64,000 nt of DNA from positions 1 to 64,000 of the forward strand of contig NZ_PYWM01000011.1 of NCBI RefSeq assembly GCF_003049665.1, written 5' to 3'. This document shows, in pieces, positions 17,235 to 25,682 of the stretch. Each line of letters starts with the position of its first letter. The stretch's first letter is position 1. The notes beneath the pieces were generated by a model that saw nothing but the letters and a program-made list of their open reading frames with translations, did not search any database and was not told the DNA's origin. Source of the stretch: Lysinibacillus mangiferihumi (GTDB lineage: Bacteria; Bacillota; Bacilli; Bacillales_A; Planococcaceae). Position numbers and translations under genes: made by a program.

Positions 17235-18230
17235 ATGCGCGTAACACAATCTATGTTATCGAATAACATGCTTCTGAACTTAAATAATAGTTACGGAAAA
17301 ATGTCGAAGCTACAAGACCAACTTAACTCTGGATCAAAAATAACGAGACCATCAGACGACCCGGTTATAGCAGTAAAAGGGATGGGTTATCGACGGGATT
17401 TGGGTGAAGTTGAACAATATTCACGTAATATGAATGAAGTGAACAACTGGCTAGATTCATCTGACGAATCACTAAATCAAGTAGGTGAACAGATGAAGCG
17501 AGTGCGTGAGCTCGTAATTCAAGCGGCTAATGATACAAATACACCAGATGAACGAGCGAAAATTAAAACTGAAATCGATCAAATTCGACAACAACTTCAA
17601 GATGTGGCTAATACAAAAATTGGAGATCGATATATATTTAGTGGAACAAATACAGGGAAACCTTTATTTTCAGATGCGACTCCACCTAATGCAGACGGCA
17701 CTAAAATAATTAATGCTGATTATACGCTTTACGATGGTACGGCTGTCCCGTCAGCCTCAGCTGATAAACTCAATGCTCCAGATGGTAATGTGCAAATCGA
17801 AGTATATAATGGAATTCAACTAAAGGTAAATACTAATGGGGCAGACTTGTTTGGGAATGTGGATGCTTTAATGGGTAAAATTTCTAATCTTTTAGATCCT
17901 GCAAGATTGCCGGGTCCAGCAACAGGGTCGGAAATAAGTGAAGCTTTAGGTGGATTTAAAACGGATAGTAAGTCGGATGATATTACGAATATACACAACA
18001 AAATATTGGAAGCTCAAGCTGAAGTGGGTGCTCGACAAAACCGAGTTGAATTAATGGAAAATCGTTTATCTATTCGTGAATTAGGTGTGACGAAACAGAT
18101 GTCTATTAATGAAGATGTAGACTATTCAAAAGCTATTACAGAAATGGTAACTTCAGAATCAATTCACCAAGCTGCATTATCCGTAGGGGCTAAAATAATT
18201 CAACAAACATTAGTAGATTTTATTAGATAA
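17235..18230 (+). CDS. flgL: Flagellar hook-associated protein 3 FlgL
   Basis: 331-aa junction protein between FlgK and the filament. Flagellin-like N-terminus (MRVTQSMLSNNMLLNLNNSY, LQDQLNSGSKITRPSDDP) and C-terminus (ARQNRVELMENRLS ... ALSVGAKIIQQTLVDFI). It follows flgK after 41 bp. A hairpin follows before yviE. Confidence 0.96.
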   Translation: MRVTQSMLSNNMLLNLNNSYGKMSKLQDQLNSGSKITRPSDDPVIAVKGMGYRRDLGEVEQYSRNMNEVNNWLDSSDESLNQVGEQMKRVRELVIQAANDTNTPDERAKIKTEIDQIRQQLQDVANTKIGDRYIFSGTNTGKPLFSDATPPNADGTKIINADYTLYDGTAVPSASADKLNAPDGNVQIEVYNGIQLKVNTNGADLFGNVDALMGKISNLLDPARLPGPATGSEISEALGGFKTDSKSDDITNIHNKILEAQAEVGARQNRVELMENRLSIRELGVTKQMSINEDVDYSKAITEMVTSESIHQAALSVGAKIIQQTLVDFIR

Positions 18231-18302
18231 GAAAATTTATATGACTCTGAAAAAGCGTTGTAACAGAATCAATAGTATTGCATTAGCTACTAATTAATTT
18301 AT

Positions 18303-18339
18303 AAAAAGCGTTTGGACAATTTGATCCAGACGCTTTTCT
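18303..18339 (+). terminator. Hairpin between flgL and yviE
   Basis: AAAAGCGTTTGGA / TCCAGACGCTTTT followed by CTT, directly before the yviE ribosome site. Likely a partial terminator or attenuator that lowers downstream expression. Confidence 0.65.
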
Positions 18340-18355
18340 TAAAGGAGAGATAATC

Positions 18356-18922
18356 ATGAGACTCCCGCAAATTCAAATTCGTACAACAGATGCCAAGTTA
18401 GACCTTCAAATTAGCAAACCACAACAGTCTATAGAACAACCGAGGGCTACGCAAACGATTGAACAACCTGCAGCCATTTTAGAAATCAATACGACGAGAG
18501 GTAAATTAGAAATCGATTCATCACAAGCAAGACGTGATTTGGGGTTGATTGGACCTATTGAAGCGACCAAAAATGCTGCACAGGAAGGCAAACAAGCAGC
18601 CTTAAGTGGTGCTGCACGACGCGCTCAAGAAGGAAGACAAATGATGATATCCGCTGGAAAAGGACAAGGGCGATCGACAATCCAAAATATTGCAAAGCAA
18701 AATACAGGACCACATCGACCAGGACCCTATAATATCAAGTTTGTGCCATCTATCGGGTCTGTGAAAATTGACTATACACCAGGGACAACTGACATTAATA
18801 TTGAACGTAGAGAGCCAATTATTGACGTAAAGGTTAACAAACCAATCTATGAATACACACCTGGAAAAGTAACTGGTACAATGGTACAAAGACCAGATGT
18901 AGAAATCGATGTTATTGGATAA
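18356..18922 (+). CDS. yviE: DUF6470 family flagellar-locus protein (YviE)
   Basis: 188-aa protein of unknown function that keeps its place between flgL and fliW, as yviE does in B. subtilis. The N-terminal IQIRTTDAKLDLQISKPQQ is characteristic. The middle is Ala/Gln/Arg-rich and helical; the C-terminal half is short beta-prone repeats with GxxxIDYTPGTTDINIERREP. Ribosome site AAAGGAGAG. It ends 16 bp before fliW. Confidence 0.85.
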   Translation: MRLPQIQIRTTDAKLDLQISKPQQSIEQPRATQTIEQPAAILEINTTRGKLEIDSSQARRDLGLIGPIEATKNAAQEGKQAALSGAARRAQEGRQMMISAGKGQGRSTIQNIAKQNTGPHRPGPYNIKFVPSIGSVKIDYTPGTTDINIERREPIIDVKVNKPIYEYTPGKVTGTMVQRPDVEIDVIG

Positions 18923-18938
18923 GGGGCGCAAATAATAG

Positions 18939-19382
18939 ATGAAACTTAATACAAAATTTTTAGGTGAAGTAGAAATTGCAGAACAAGATATTCTTACCTT
19001 TGAGCAAGGCTTACTTGGCTTAGAAGATGAAAAACAATTTGTGTTACTACCTATAGATACTGATACACCAATGGCACTTTTACAGTCATTAAAACACGTA
19101 GAAATCGGATTTATCTTAGCCTATCCGTTTGCCTTTAAAAAGGATTATAGCTTTGAAATTAGCCAAGAAGATCGTGAGGAGCTACAAATTGAAAAAGAAG
19201 AGGATGTTCTTGCCTATTCAATTGTTACAGTCAAGGAAAATTTCCAAGACTCCACACTTAACCTGCTAGCACCAGTAATTATCAACGGCCAAAAAAAATG
19301 TGGCAAGCAAATTGTTTTGCAAGATAATAAGGCTTATCCATTGCGCTACCCGTTGCAGACAATGGAAGGAAGTGCAAAATAA
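18939..19382 (+). CDS. fliW: Flagellar assembly factor FliW
   Basis: 147-aa antagonist of CsrA. In B. subtilis FliW binds either flagellin or CsrA, so that cytosolic flagellin level sets CsrA activity on hag mRNA. Family motifs: [16 protein letters not shown] near residue 20-35 and the C-terminal [17 protein letters not shown]. Its stop overlaps the csrA start by one base, and hag with a matching leader lies downstream. Confidence 0.95.
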   Translation: MKLNTKFLGEVEIAEQDILTFEQGLLGLEDEKQFVLLPIDTDTPMALLQSLKHVEIGFILAYPFAFKKDYSFEISQEDREELQIEKEEDVLAYSIVTVKENFQDSTLNLLAPVIINGQKKCGKQIVLQDNKAYPLRYPLQTMEGSAK

Positions 19383-19600
19383 TGCTAGTGCTTTCACGAA
19401 AAAAAGACCAATCGATTATGATTGGCGACCAAATAGAAATTAAAATTCTTGCTGTCGAAGGCGAACAAGTAAAGATTGGCATCGTCGCACCAAAGTCAGT
19501 TATTGTACACCGGGCTGAAGTATTCGGTGCCATTCAAGCGCAAAACAAAGAGGCGTTAGTCGTAACACCAAACTTCCTTGAGCAACTGAAAAAGAAATAG
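19382..19600 (+). CDS. csrA: Carbon storage/translational regulator CsrA
   Basis: 72-aa RNA-binding dimer that blocks hag translation. Conserved RNA-contact residues L4, R6 and R44 are present (MLVLSRK start; VHRAEVF). N55, implicated in FliW contact in B. subtilis CsrA, is also N here. The target is probably the hairpin and ribosome site in the hag leader (19827-19871). A strong terminator follows. Confidence 0.96.
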   Translation: MLVLSRKKDQSIMIGDQIEIKILAVEGEQVKIGIVAPKSVIVHRAEVFGAIQAQNKEALVVTPNFLEQLKKK

Positions 19601-19624
19601 AAAATATTAATATCAACAACTTTT

Positions 19625-19672
19625 AAGCACCTAATTGTTAGATAGGCATCTAGCAGTTAGGTGCTTTTAATT
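19625..19672 (+). terminator. Terminator of the flgM-csrA block
   Basis: Long stem AAGCACCTAA..GTTAGAT / ATCTAGC.GTTAGGTGCTT followed by TTAATTTTT, between csrA and the hag promoter. Confidence 0.85.
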
Positions 19673-19753
19673 TTTACCAATCCAACGGTAGTCGCTTCGT
19701 TCACAAATTTATCACAGCCTTAAATAAATATAAAAAAATTTTCAATAAACTAT

Positions 19754-19779
19754 TAAACATTCAAAACTCGATACGATAT
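19754..19779 (+). promoter_or_regulatory. Sigma-D promoter of hag
   Basis: TAAA (19754-19757), 14-bp spacer, TACGATAT (19772-19779), close to the sigma-D consensus TAAA-N15-GCCGATAT. It leaves a leader of about 95 nt before hag. Confidence 0.75.
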
Positions 19780-19826
19780 AGATAGTGTAAGGCATAGCAA
19801 GTACAAAATACGACCTAAGCCGACAA

Positions 19827-19871
19827 CATTCCACACGGACGTGGAATGACCAAAACAAACATTCAAGGAGG
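19827..19871 (+). promoter_or_regulatory. CsrA-binding leader of hag
   Basis: Hairpin CATTCCAC / GTGGAATG (19827-19834 with 19841-19848) shows ACGGAC in its loop, the GGA-in-loop form CsrA prefers. A second GGA lies in the ribosome site AAGGAGG (19865-19871). Two sites, one upstream hairpin and one over the ribosome site, match the known B. subtilis hag arrangement. Binding itself is inferred. Confidence 0.7.
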
Positions 19872-19879
19872 AATTCCAA

Positions 19880-21157
19880 ATGAGAATTCAACACAACATT
19901 TCAGCATTAAACGCACACCGTAACTTAGGTGCAAACAACACTCAAGCTTCTAAAAACCTTGAGAAATTATCTTCAGGTTACAAAATCAACCGTGCTGGCG
20001 ATGACGCTGCAGGTTTAGCAATCTCTGAAAAAATGCGCGGACAAATCCGTGGTCTTGACATGGCAACTAAAAACTCTCAAGACTCAATCTCTTTAATTCA
20101 AACAGCTGAGGGTGCTCTTAACGAAACACACTCAATTTTACAACGTATGCGTGAATTATCTGTACAATCTGCGAACGACACAAACGTTAACACTGACCGT
20201 GAAGCGTTACAACAAGAAATTGAGCAATTAACAAAAGAAATCGATCGTATTGCTAACACAACTGAATTTAATACGCAAAAACTATTAGATGGTGGTTTCA
20301 ATGGTACTTTCCAAATTGGTGCTAATGAAGGCCAAACAATGGAAATGGGCATCAATCGTATGGATGCTTCTGCATTAGGTTTATCAGCAACTTCTACTGT
20401 TCAAGCTGATGTTGCAGCTGCTGGTGGTGGAGCATTAAAAGAGGGTAGCTACAAAGTTTCAGGCGGTAGCGTATTCGATGCTAACAGCAATAAAGTAGGT
20501 AAAGTAAGCGGTCAAAAAATCCATATTAATGGTAATACTACTGAATCATATGAGTTTACAGCTGCAAAAACATCAGTAGCTAATGGTTCTGTTATTACAG
20601 TTAAAAAAGATGGCGCTGCAACATTAAAAACTGATTTAGCTGGTGGTGCTAAAGAATTAGCGGCAGGTAGCTATGAAATCGTAGGCTCTAAAATTTATAA
20701 AGATAAAACTGAGGTTGGTTCAGTTGATGGTGCAGGTAATGCATCTATCGCAGTAGGCGATAAAACACTTACATTTACTGCCACAGATTTAGGATTATCA
20801 GGTACTTTAAGTGGTGGTACAGGTGCTAACGATATTAGCAAATTTAATGTTAATGGCGTTGAAGTATCAACACGTGAGCAAGCTGCTGGAACAATTACAA
20901 CAATTGACACAGCAATCAAATCAGTATCAGAACAACGTTCAAAATTAGGTGCAGTTCAAAACCGTTTAGAGCACACAATTAACAATTTAGGTGCTGCTTC
21001 AGAAAACTTAACAGCTGCTGAATCTCGTATCCGAGATACAGATATGGCGAAAGAAATGATGGAATTCACGAAGAATAACATCTTAATGCAAGCTGCACAA
21101 TCAATGTTAGCTCAAGCTAACCAACAGCCTCAAGGCGTTCTTCAATTATTAGGTTAA
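19880..21157 (+). CDS. hag: Flagellin (Hag/FliC)
   Basis: 425-aa filament subunit. Conserved N-terminal D0/D1 (MRIQHNISALNAHRNL ... SSGYKINRAGDDAAGLAISEKMRGQIRGL) and C-terminal D1/D0 (RSKLGAVQNRLEHTINNL ... MLAQANQQPQGVLQLLG). The central region, about residues 180-320, holds two related beta-rich segments (GSYKVSGGSVFDANSNKVGKV and GSYEIVGSKIYKDKTEVGSV type), making the protein longer than B. subtilis Hag. The following island suggests Ser/Thr glycosylation here. Codon use is strongly biased, as in a highly expressed gene. Confidence 0.97.
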   Translation: MRIQHNISALNAHRNLGANNTQASKNLEKLSSGYKINRAGDDAAGLAISEKMRGQIRGLDMATKNSQDSISLIQTAEGALNETHSILQRMRELSVQSANDTNVNTDREALQQEIEQLTKEIDRIANTTEFNTQKLLDGGFNGTFQIGANEGQTMEMGINRMDASALGLSATSTVQADVAAAGGGALKEGSYKVSGGSVFDANSNKVGKVSGQKIHINGNTTESYEFTAAKTSVANGSVITVKKDGAATLKTDLAGGAKELAAGSYEIVGSKIYKDKTEVGSVDGAGNASIAVGDKTLTFTATDLGLSGTLSGGTGANDISKFNVNGVEVSTREQAAGTITTIDTAIKSVSEQRSKLGAVQNRLEHTINNLGAASENLTAAESRIRDTDMAKEMMEFTKNNILMQAAQSMLAQANQQPQGVLQLLG

Positions 21158-21192
21158 TTGATGTAAATTAATAATCTAAATTAATGATTTAT

Positions 21193-21237
21193 GAAGTCGG
21201 GGTCGAAAGTTTTCTTTCGGCTTTCGGCTTCATTTTT
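21193..21237 (+). terminator. Terminator of hag
   Basis: Stem GAAGTCGGGGTCGAAAG / CTTTCGGCTTTCGGCTTC (imperfect) with loop TTTT, then ATTTTTATT. Confidence 0.75.
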
Positions 21238-21274
21238 ATTAATAGCTAATATGAGCGTTTTTAAATTGAATTTA

Positions 21275-21301
21275 TAAATTTGCTCTTTAATTTGTCGATA
21301 T
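21275..21301 (+). promoter_or_regulatory. Sigma-D promoter of the glycosylation island
   Basis: TAAA (21275-21278), 15-bp spacer, GTCGATAT (21294-21301), one base off the sigma-D -10 consensus GCCGATAT. It lies between the hag terminator and the first island gene, so the island can be transcribed with the flagellar regulon. Confidence 0.7.
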
Positions 21302-21344
21302 AAAATAGTGGGATAATGAATAAATTATATAAAGGATGAAAAAA

Positions 21345-21686
21345 ATGAATATTAAAGAACTGAAAGATTTATATTATGAATATACTCAAAGAATTGCTCC
21401 AGGTATAAACAGTATTGTATTAAAATTACGTTCAAACGATTTAGAAGCTGCTTTTGCAGATATTTTTAATTTTTCTGAAGGTATAGAAGCATTAATTAAA
21501 ATTGAGCAAGCCTTGATGAGTGAAAGCTATAAGATAAATAGCCGTATTACAGAAGCAACAGAGATTTTTCTTCAGGTAAATGAAGCAATTGAACAAGAGG
21601 ATATTACATTAGTTGCAGATATATTTGAATATGAAATTTTACCACTCTTTGTAAGTTGTTCTGAATGGACATTTGAAAAAAAATAG
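21345..21686 (+). CDS. Small acidic helical protein of unknown function, Maf-linked
   Basis: About 113 aa; I do not recognise the family. Mostly alpha-helical and acidic (IFNFSEGIEALIKIEQALM, EIFLQVNEAIEQEDITLVAD), with no signal peptide or membrane segment. First gene after the sigma-D-like promoter and 17 bp before the Maf glycosyltransferase, so probably co-translated with it. Size and fold would suit a small chaperone or accessory subunit for flagellin glycosylation, by context only. Start ATG 21345 with AAAGGA upstream; ATG 21336 overlaps that site. Confidence 0.75.
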   Translation: MNIKELKDLYYEYTQRIAPGINSIVLKLRSNDLEAAFADIFNFSEGIEALIKIEQALMSESYKINSRITEATEIFLQVNEAIEQEDITLVADIFEYEILPLFVSCSEWTFEKK

Positions 21687-21703
21687 CATCTTTGGAGGGC
21701 ATT

Positions 21704-23533
21704 ATGTTAGCAAATAATATTAAAATATTGAAAAAACGATTTAGTAAAACTTATACATCTGTATCGAGTGTTGAACCGCATTATAAAATTATTCCATCAA
21801 AATCAGGCGAACCAACGTTAGTAATTAATCAAAATGAGAAGATGATTAGCTACCATAGTCGATATAATCCAATAGACGAAGCAGAAAAGTTTATTGAGTC
21901 AATTAATGAGTTAAATAATGTAAATCATGTTTTGCTAATAGGCGTGGGACTTGGGTATCATATTAAGGGGATATTGAGGAAATATCCAAATATGCAATTT
22001 TCTATTTTTGAGCCTAATTTACAAGTTCTCCATGCATTTTTAAATTTCTTTGATTTATCTGAAATCAAAGAAAAAAATTTAATAAATGTTTTTCATTCTC
22101 TTGAAGATATTGTTAATATAGAAAAACTATTACGTCTAGTTATAAAAAGTTCTACAATGGCTATATTCCCAACAGCTCTTCGGATGGATAAAGAAAAAAT
22201 TGAACAAGTAATCTTTTATATTAAAGATCAATTAAATGATAAAAAATTTAATTTGTTGACAGATGTTACTTTTCAAATGAGATGGACACAAAACTCCATT
22301 TTGAATTTAGCTGAGGTAGTACAAACACCAAATTTATTTTTACATACTAAAGCAGTAAGCTATTTAAAGGGTGCATCTGTTATTTTAGTGTCTGCAGGTC
22401 CATCTTTAGATTTAGAAATTGAAAATTTAAAGAAGATAAAAAAAGACAGATCTGCTTATATATTTGCTGTTGGATCTGCTGTAAATACATTAATTGCAAA
22501 TGAAATTATGCCAGATGCTTTATTTAGCTATGATCCCACTGAAAAAAATGCAAATGTAGTGCAAAAAATTAAAGAACTTCAATTGCCTATACCACTAATC
22601 TTCGGAAGTAGTATTGGTTATGAAGTGTTACAAAATTATCCTGGACCGAAAGTACACTTTTTTATGAATCAAGATTCGATTTCCACAAATATCGTATCAA
22701 GTGAACAATCAAACATAGTAGCAGATGCACCATCCGTAGCAGCAGTTACTTTAAATATACTATGTCAAATGGACGTACGACATATAATTTTAGTGGGACA
22801 AAATTTAGGACTTGTCAATAGAATGGTTTATTCTAGTGGCATAGAATATGCTACTCAATCGGTTGATACTACAGACAGTAGTAGCTATATAGAAACATCA
22901 GACGTGTTAGGGAATACAATGCTAACTACAAATGGTTTTATGCAAATGAAAGAAGCTATGGAAGGGATAATCGCTTACTACCCATCGAAAGTAATAAATA
23001 CAACATTTGGCGGAGCCCATATTAATAATACTGAATATATTACTCTATCAGATGTTATGGAAACAATTCTGACAAAGACTGATGTTGTAGCAAATGATAT
23101 TTTTTCAGGTAAAACAGGTTATAAAATCGATGAAGTAAAAGAGAGGTATTCTGAATTAGAAAATAGTTTTGATGTGCTGTATAGTACATTTGAAAAGCTA
23201 TTAAAAATTCATGCTGAAATAGTGAACTCTTTTGAAAAGGGTATTATTTCAAAAAGTGAAAATCTATTTGTACAATTTGATAATAATTTTTCTAAGGTAG
23301 AACAATCCGTATTTTTCTTAAGAGTAATTGCACCCATTACACGTGCTCAATATAAAGAGCTAGTTGCTCGATCATATGAAGTGAATTATGAAAAAGTACC
23401 CCGTAAAAAGATTGATAAATTTATCGAAGTTTATACTCCATACTTAAGAGCTATGTATGTAACACTTATCCAGGTGCAAGACATTTTTGGGCAACTAAAA
23501 AATTCAATAACTTATAAAGAGGTATTTAAATGA
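21704..23533 (+). CDS. Motility accessory factor Maf (DUF115) flagellin glycosyltransferase
   Basis: About 609-aa cytosolic protein of the DUF115/MptE-like Maf family, which moves nonulosonic acids (pseudaminic or legionaminic) from their CMP forms to Ser/Thr of flagellin. The central domain has SAGPSLDLEIENLKKI and PDALFSYDP; the core (about 215-420) resembles sialyltransferase-like folds. The C-terminal helical part (about 460-609) may bind flagellin. ATG 21704 follows GGAGG at 21694-21698; the in-frame TTG at 21692 lies before it. It overlaps legB by 4 bp and stands directly before a legionaminic pathway. Confidence 0.9.
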   Translation: MLANNIKILKKRFSKTYTSVSSVEPHYKIIPSKSGEPTLVINQNEKMISYHSRYNPIDEAEKFIESINELNNVNHVLLIGVGLGYHIKGILRKYPNMQFSIFEPNLQVLHAFLNFFDLSEIKEKNLINVFHSLEDIVNIEKLLRLVIKSSTMAIFPTALRMDKEKIEQVIFYIKDQLNDKKFNLLTDVTFQMRWTQNSILNLAEVVQTPNLFLHTKAVSYLKGASVILVSAGPSLDLEIENLKKIKKDRSAYIFAVGSAVNTLIANEIMPDALFSYDPTEKNANVVQKIKELQLPIPLIFGSSIGYEVLQNYPGPKVHFFMNQDSISTNIVSSEQSNIVADAPSVAAVTLNILCQMDVRHIILVGQNLGLVNRMVYSSGIEYATQSVDTTDSSSYIETSDVLGNTMLTTNGFMQMKEAMEGIIAYYPSKVINTTFGGAHINNTEYITLSDVMETILTKTDVVANDIFSGKTGYKIDEVKERYSELENSFDVLYSTFEKLLKIHAEIVNSFEKGIISKSENLFVQFDNNFSKVEQSVFFLRVIAPITRAQYKELVARSYEVNYEKVPRKKIDKFIEVYTPYLRAMYVTLIQVQDIFGQLKNSITYKEVFK

Positions 23534-24531
23534 AAAAGAAGATTTTAGTAACTGGAGCAGATGGCTTCATAGGCTCCCATTTAACAGAAACATTAGTACG
23601 ACAAGGTTATGATGTTCGTGCATTTGTTTATTATAATTCATTTAATTCATGGGGCTGGTTAGATCAGTCTTCGGCGGAAATCAAATCATCATTAGATGTA
23701 TTTTCAGGAGATATTCGTGATCCTTATGGTGTAAAAGAAGCGATGAAGGGGTGCACGCATGTCCTTAATTTAGCAGCTTTAATTGCAATTCCATATTCCT
23801 ATCATTCTCCAGCAACTTATGTTGATACCAATGTGACAGGGACTTTAAATGTTGTACAAGCTGCGAAAGAATTATGTGTAGAAAAGGTAGTTCACACTTC
23901 TACAAGTGAAGTATATGGAACAGCGTTGTATGTACCAATTGATGAAGAACATCCATTACAAGGACAATCACCTTATTCTGCTTCAAAAATAGGTGCTGAT
24001 CAAATGGCTTTGTCATTTTATCGCTCATTTGATACACCTGTGTCAATTATTCGTCCGTTTAATACATATGGACCACGCCAATCTGCTCGAGCCGTTATAC
24101 CGACAATCATTAGTCAGCTAGCAAGTGGCAAAACAAATATTAAGCTTGGAGCTGTAAGCCCTACACGCGATTTTAACTATGTAAAGGATACCGTTAACGG
24201 TTTTATATCTGTTATGAATGCTACTAGTTCAATCGGTGAAGTCATTAATATCGGATCAAATTATGAGGTTTCTATTGGTGAAACTGCACAAATGATTGCA
24301 GATATTATGGGTGTAGATTTAACGATTGAAACGGATGAACAACGTTTACGTCCTGAAAAAAGTGAAGTCGAACGTCTTTGGGCTGAGAACAAAAAGGCAA
24401 AGGAACTACTTGGTTGGGAGCCACAATATGGTGGCAAAGAAGGCTTCCGTAGAGGTCTTGAAGAAACGATAGAATGGTTTACAAATCCTAAAAATTTATC
24501 TCAATATAAGGCAGATGTTTATAATATATGA
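23530..24531 (+). CDS. legB: Nucleotide-sugar 4,6-dehydratase LegB
   Basis: 333-aa extended short-chain dehydrogenase/reductase; in the legionaminic route it makes the 4-keto-6-deoxy sugar from GDP- or UDP-GlcNAc. Rossmann glycine motif TGADGFIGSHL, the HTSTSEVYG segment and catalytic YSASK. Legionaminate dehydratases of this type are usually named LegB, FnlA-like or PseB-unlike; the neighbours make LegB the best call. Start and stop overlap both neighbours by 4 bp. Confidence 0.88.
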   Translation: MKKKILVTGADGFIGSHLTETLVRQGYDVRAFVYYNSFNSWGWLDQSSAEIKSSLDVFSGDIRDPYGVKEAMKGCTHVLNLAALIAIPYSYHSPATYVDTNVTGTLNVVQAAKELCVEKVVHTSTSEVYGTALYVPIDEEHPLQGQSPYSASKIGADQMALSFYRSFDTPVSIIRPFNTYGPRQSARAVIPTIISQLASGKTNIKLGAVSPTRDFNYVKDTVNGFISVMNATSSIGEVINIGSNYEVSIGETAQMIADIMGVDLTIETDEQRLRPEKSEVERLWAENKKAKELLGWEPQYGGKEGFRRGLEETIEWFTNPKNLSQYKADVYNI

Positions 24532-25682
24532 ATACTCAATGGTTGGAATTCACAGATAATGTAAAGCAATTTTACGGAAAAGATTTTGTGCCGTTACATG
24601 AGCCTACATTTAATGACAGAGAAGTTGAATATGTCACGGATTGTGTTAAAACAGGTTGGGTTTCCTCAGTTGGAGCCTATGTAAATCGGTTTGAGGAAGA
24701 TTTGGCGAAATTTGTCGGTGTTAAACGTGCCGTTGCTGTAGTAAATGGTACGGCTGCGCTGCATATTGCATTAAAGGTTGCAGGTGTAAAAGCGGAAGAT
24801 GAAGTGTTAATGCCTTCACTTACGTTTATTGCAACAGCCAATGCTGTGTCATATTTAGGTGCAGTTCCCCATTTTATAGATGTTTCCATTAATACATTAG
24901 GTGTTGATGCAGATAAATTAAAAATCTACTTAGAACAAATTGGAAAACTACAAAACAATCAGCTTTATAATAGAGAAACAGGAAGACGTATTTCTGCGCT
25001 TGTACCAATGCACACATTCGGTCATGCGGTTGATATAGAAGGTTTACTTAAAGTATGTGATATGTATAATGTGACGCTTGTTGAAGATGCAGCAGAATCA
25101 TTGGGTACTTATTATAAAGGAAAACATACAGGTAGCTTCGGAAAAGTTAGCGCATTGAGCTTTAACGGCAATAAAATAATGACAACTGGCGGTGGCGGTG
25201 CAATTGTGACAGATGACGATGCACTAGCTGACTATGCAAAACATTTAACAACAACTGCTAAAATACCACATCGTTGGGCATATGAGCACGATGAAATCGG
25301 ATTTAATTACCGTATGCCGAATATAAACGCAGCGTTAGGCTGTGCGCAATTAGAAAAAATGCCCTTATTTATCCAACAAAAACGTGAGTTAACAAAGCAC
25401 TATGAGCAATGGTTAGCTGATATAGAGGGTGTCCAATTATTTGAAGAGCCTGCAAATACTAGAAGTAATTATTGGCTACAAACTATTCTACTCGATGAGC
25501 AGTTTAATCGAGATGAGGTGTTGGCGTTTTTAAATGAGCAAGGTGTCATGAGTCGACCTATTTGGACACCGATGCACCACTTAGCAATCTATCAAAACTG
25601 TCCGAAATCAGACTTACGTGTAACAGAACAGTTAAATAAAAGTGTTGTTAATATTCCTAGCACACCCAAAAGTGAGGGATAA
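24528..25682 (+). CDS. legC: PLP aminotransferase LegC
   Basis: 384-aa DegT/DnrJ/EryC1-type aminotransferase that puts an amino group on C4 of the keto sugar made by LegB. The PLP-binding Lys lies in SFNGNKIMTTGGGG (about residue 223). Upstream are VEDAAESLG (Asp contacting PLP) and NGTAALHIALKVAG. LegC-type proteins match over the full length, including NYRMPNINAALGCAQLE. ATGA overlap with legB. Confidence 0.9.
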   Translation: MNTQWLEFTDNVKQFYGKDFVPLHEPTFNDREVEYVTDCVKTGWVSSVGAYVNRFEEDLAKFVGVKRAVAVVNGTAALHIALKVAGVKAEDEVLMPSLTFIATANAVSYLGAVPHFIDVSINTLGVDADKLKIYLEQIGKLQNNQLYNRETGRRISALVPMHTFGHAVDIEGLLKVCDMYNVTLVEDAAESLGTYYKGKHTGSFGKVSALSFNGNKIMTTGGGGAIVTDDDALADYAKHLTTTAKIPHRWAYEHDEIGFNYRMPNINAALGCAQLEKMPLFIQQKRELTKHYEQWLADIEGVQLFEEPANTRSNYWLQTILLDEQFNRDEVLAFLNEQGVMSRPIWTPMHHLAIYQNCPKSDLRVTEQLNKSVVNIPSTPKSEG

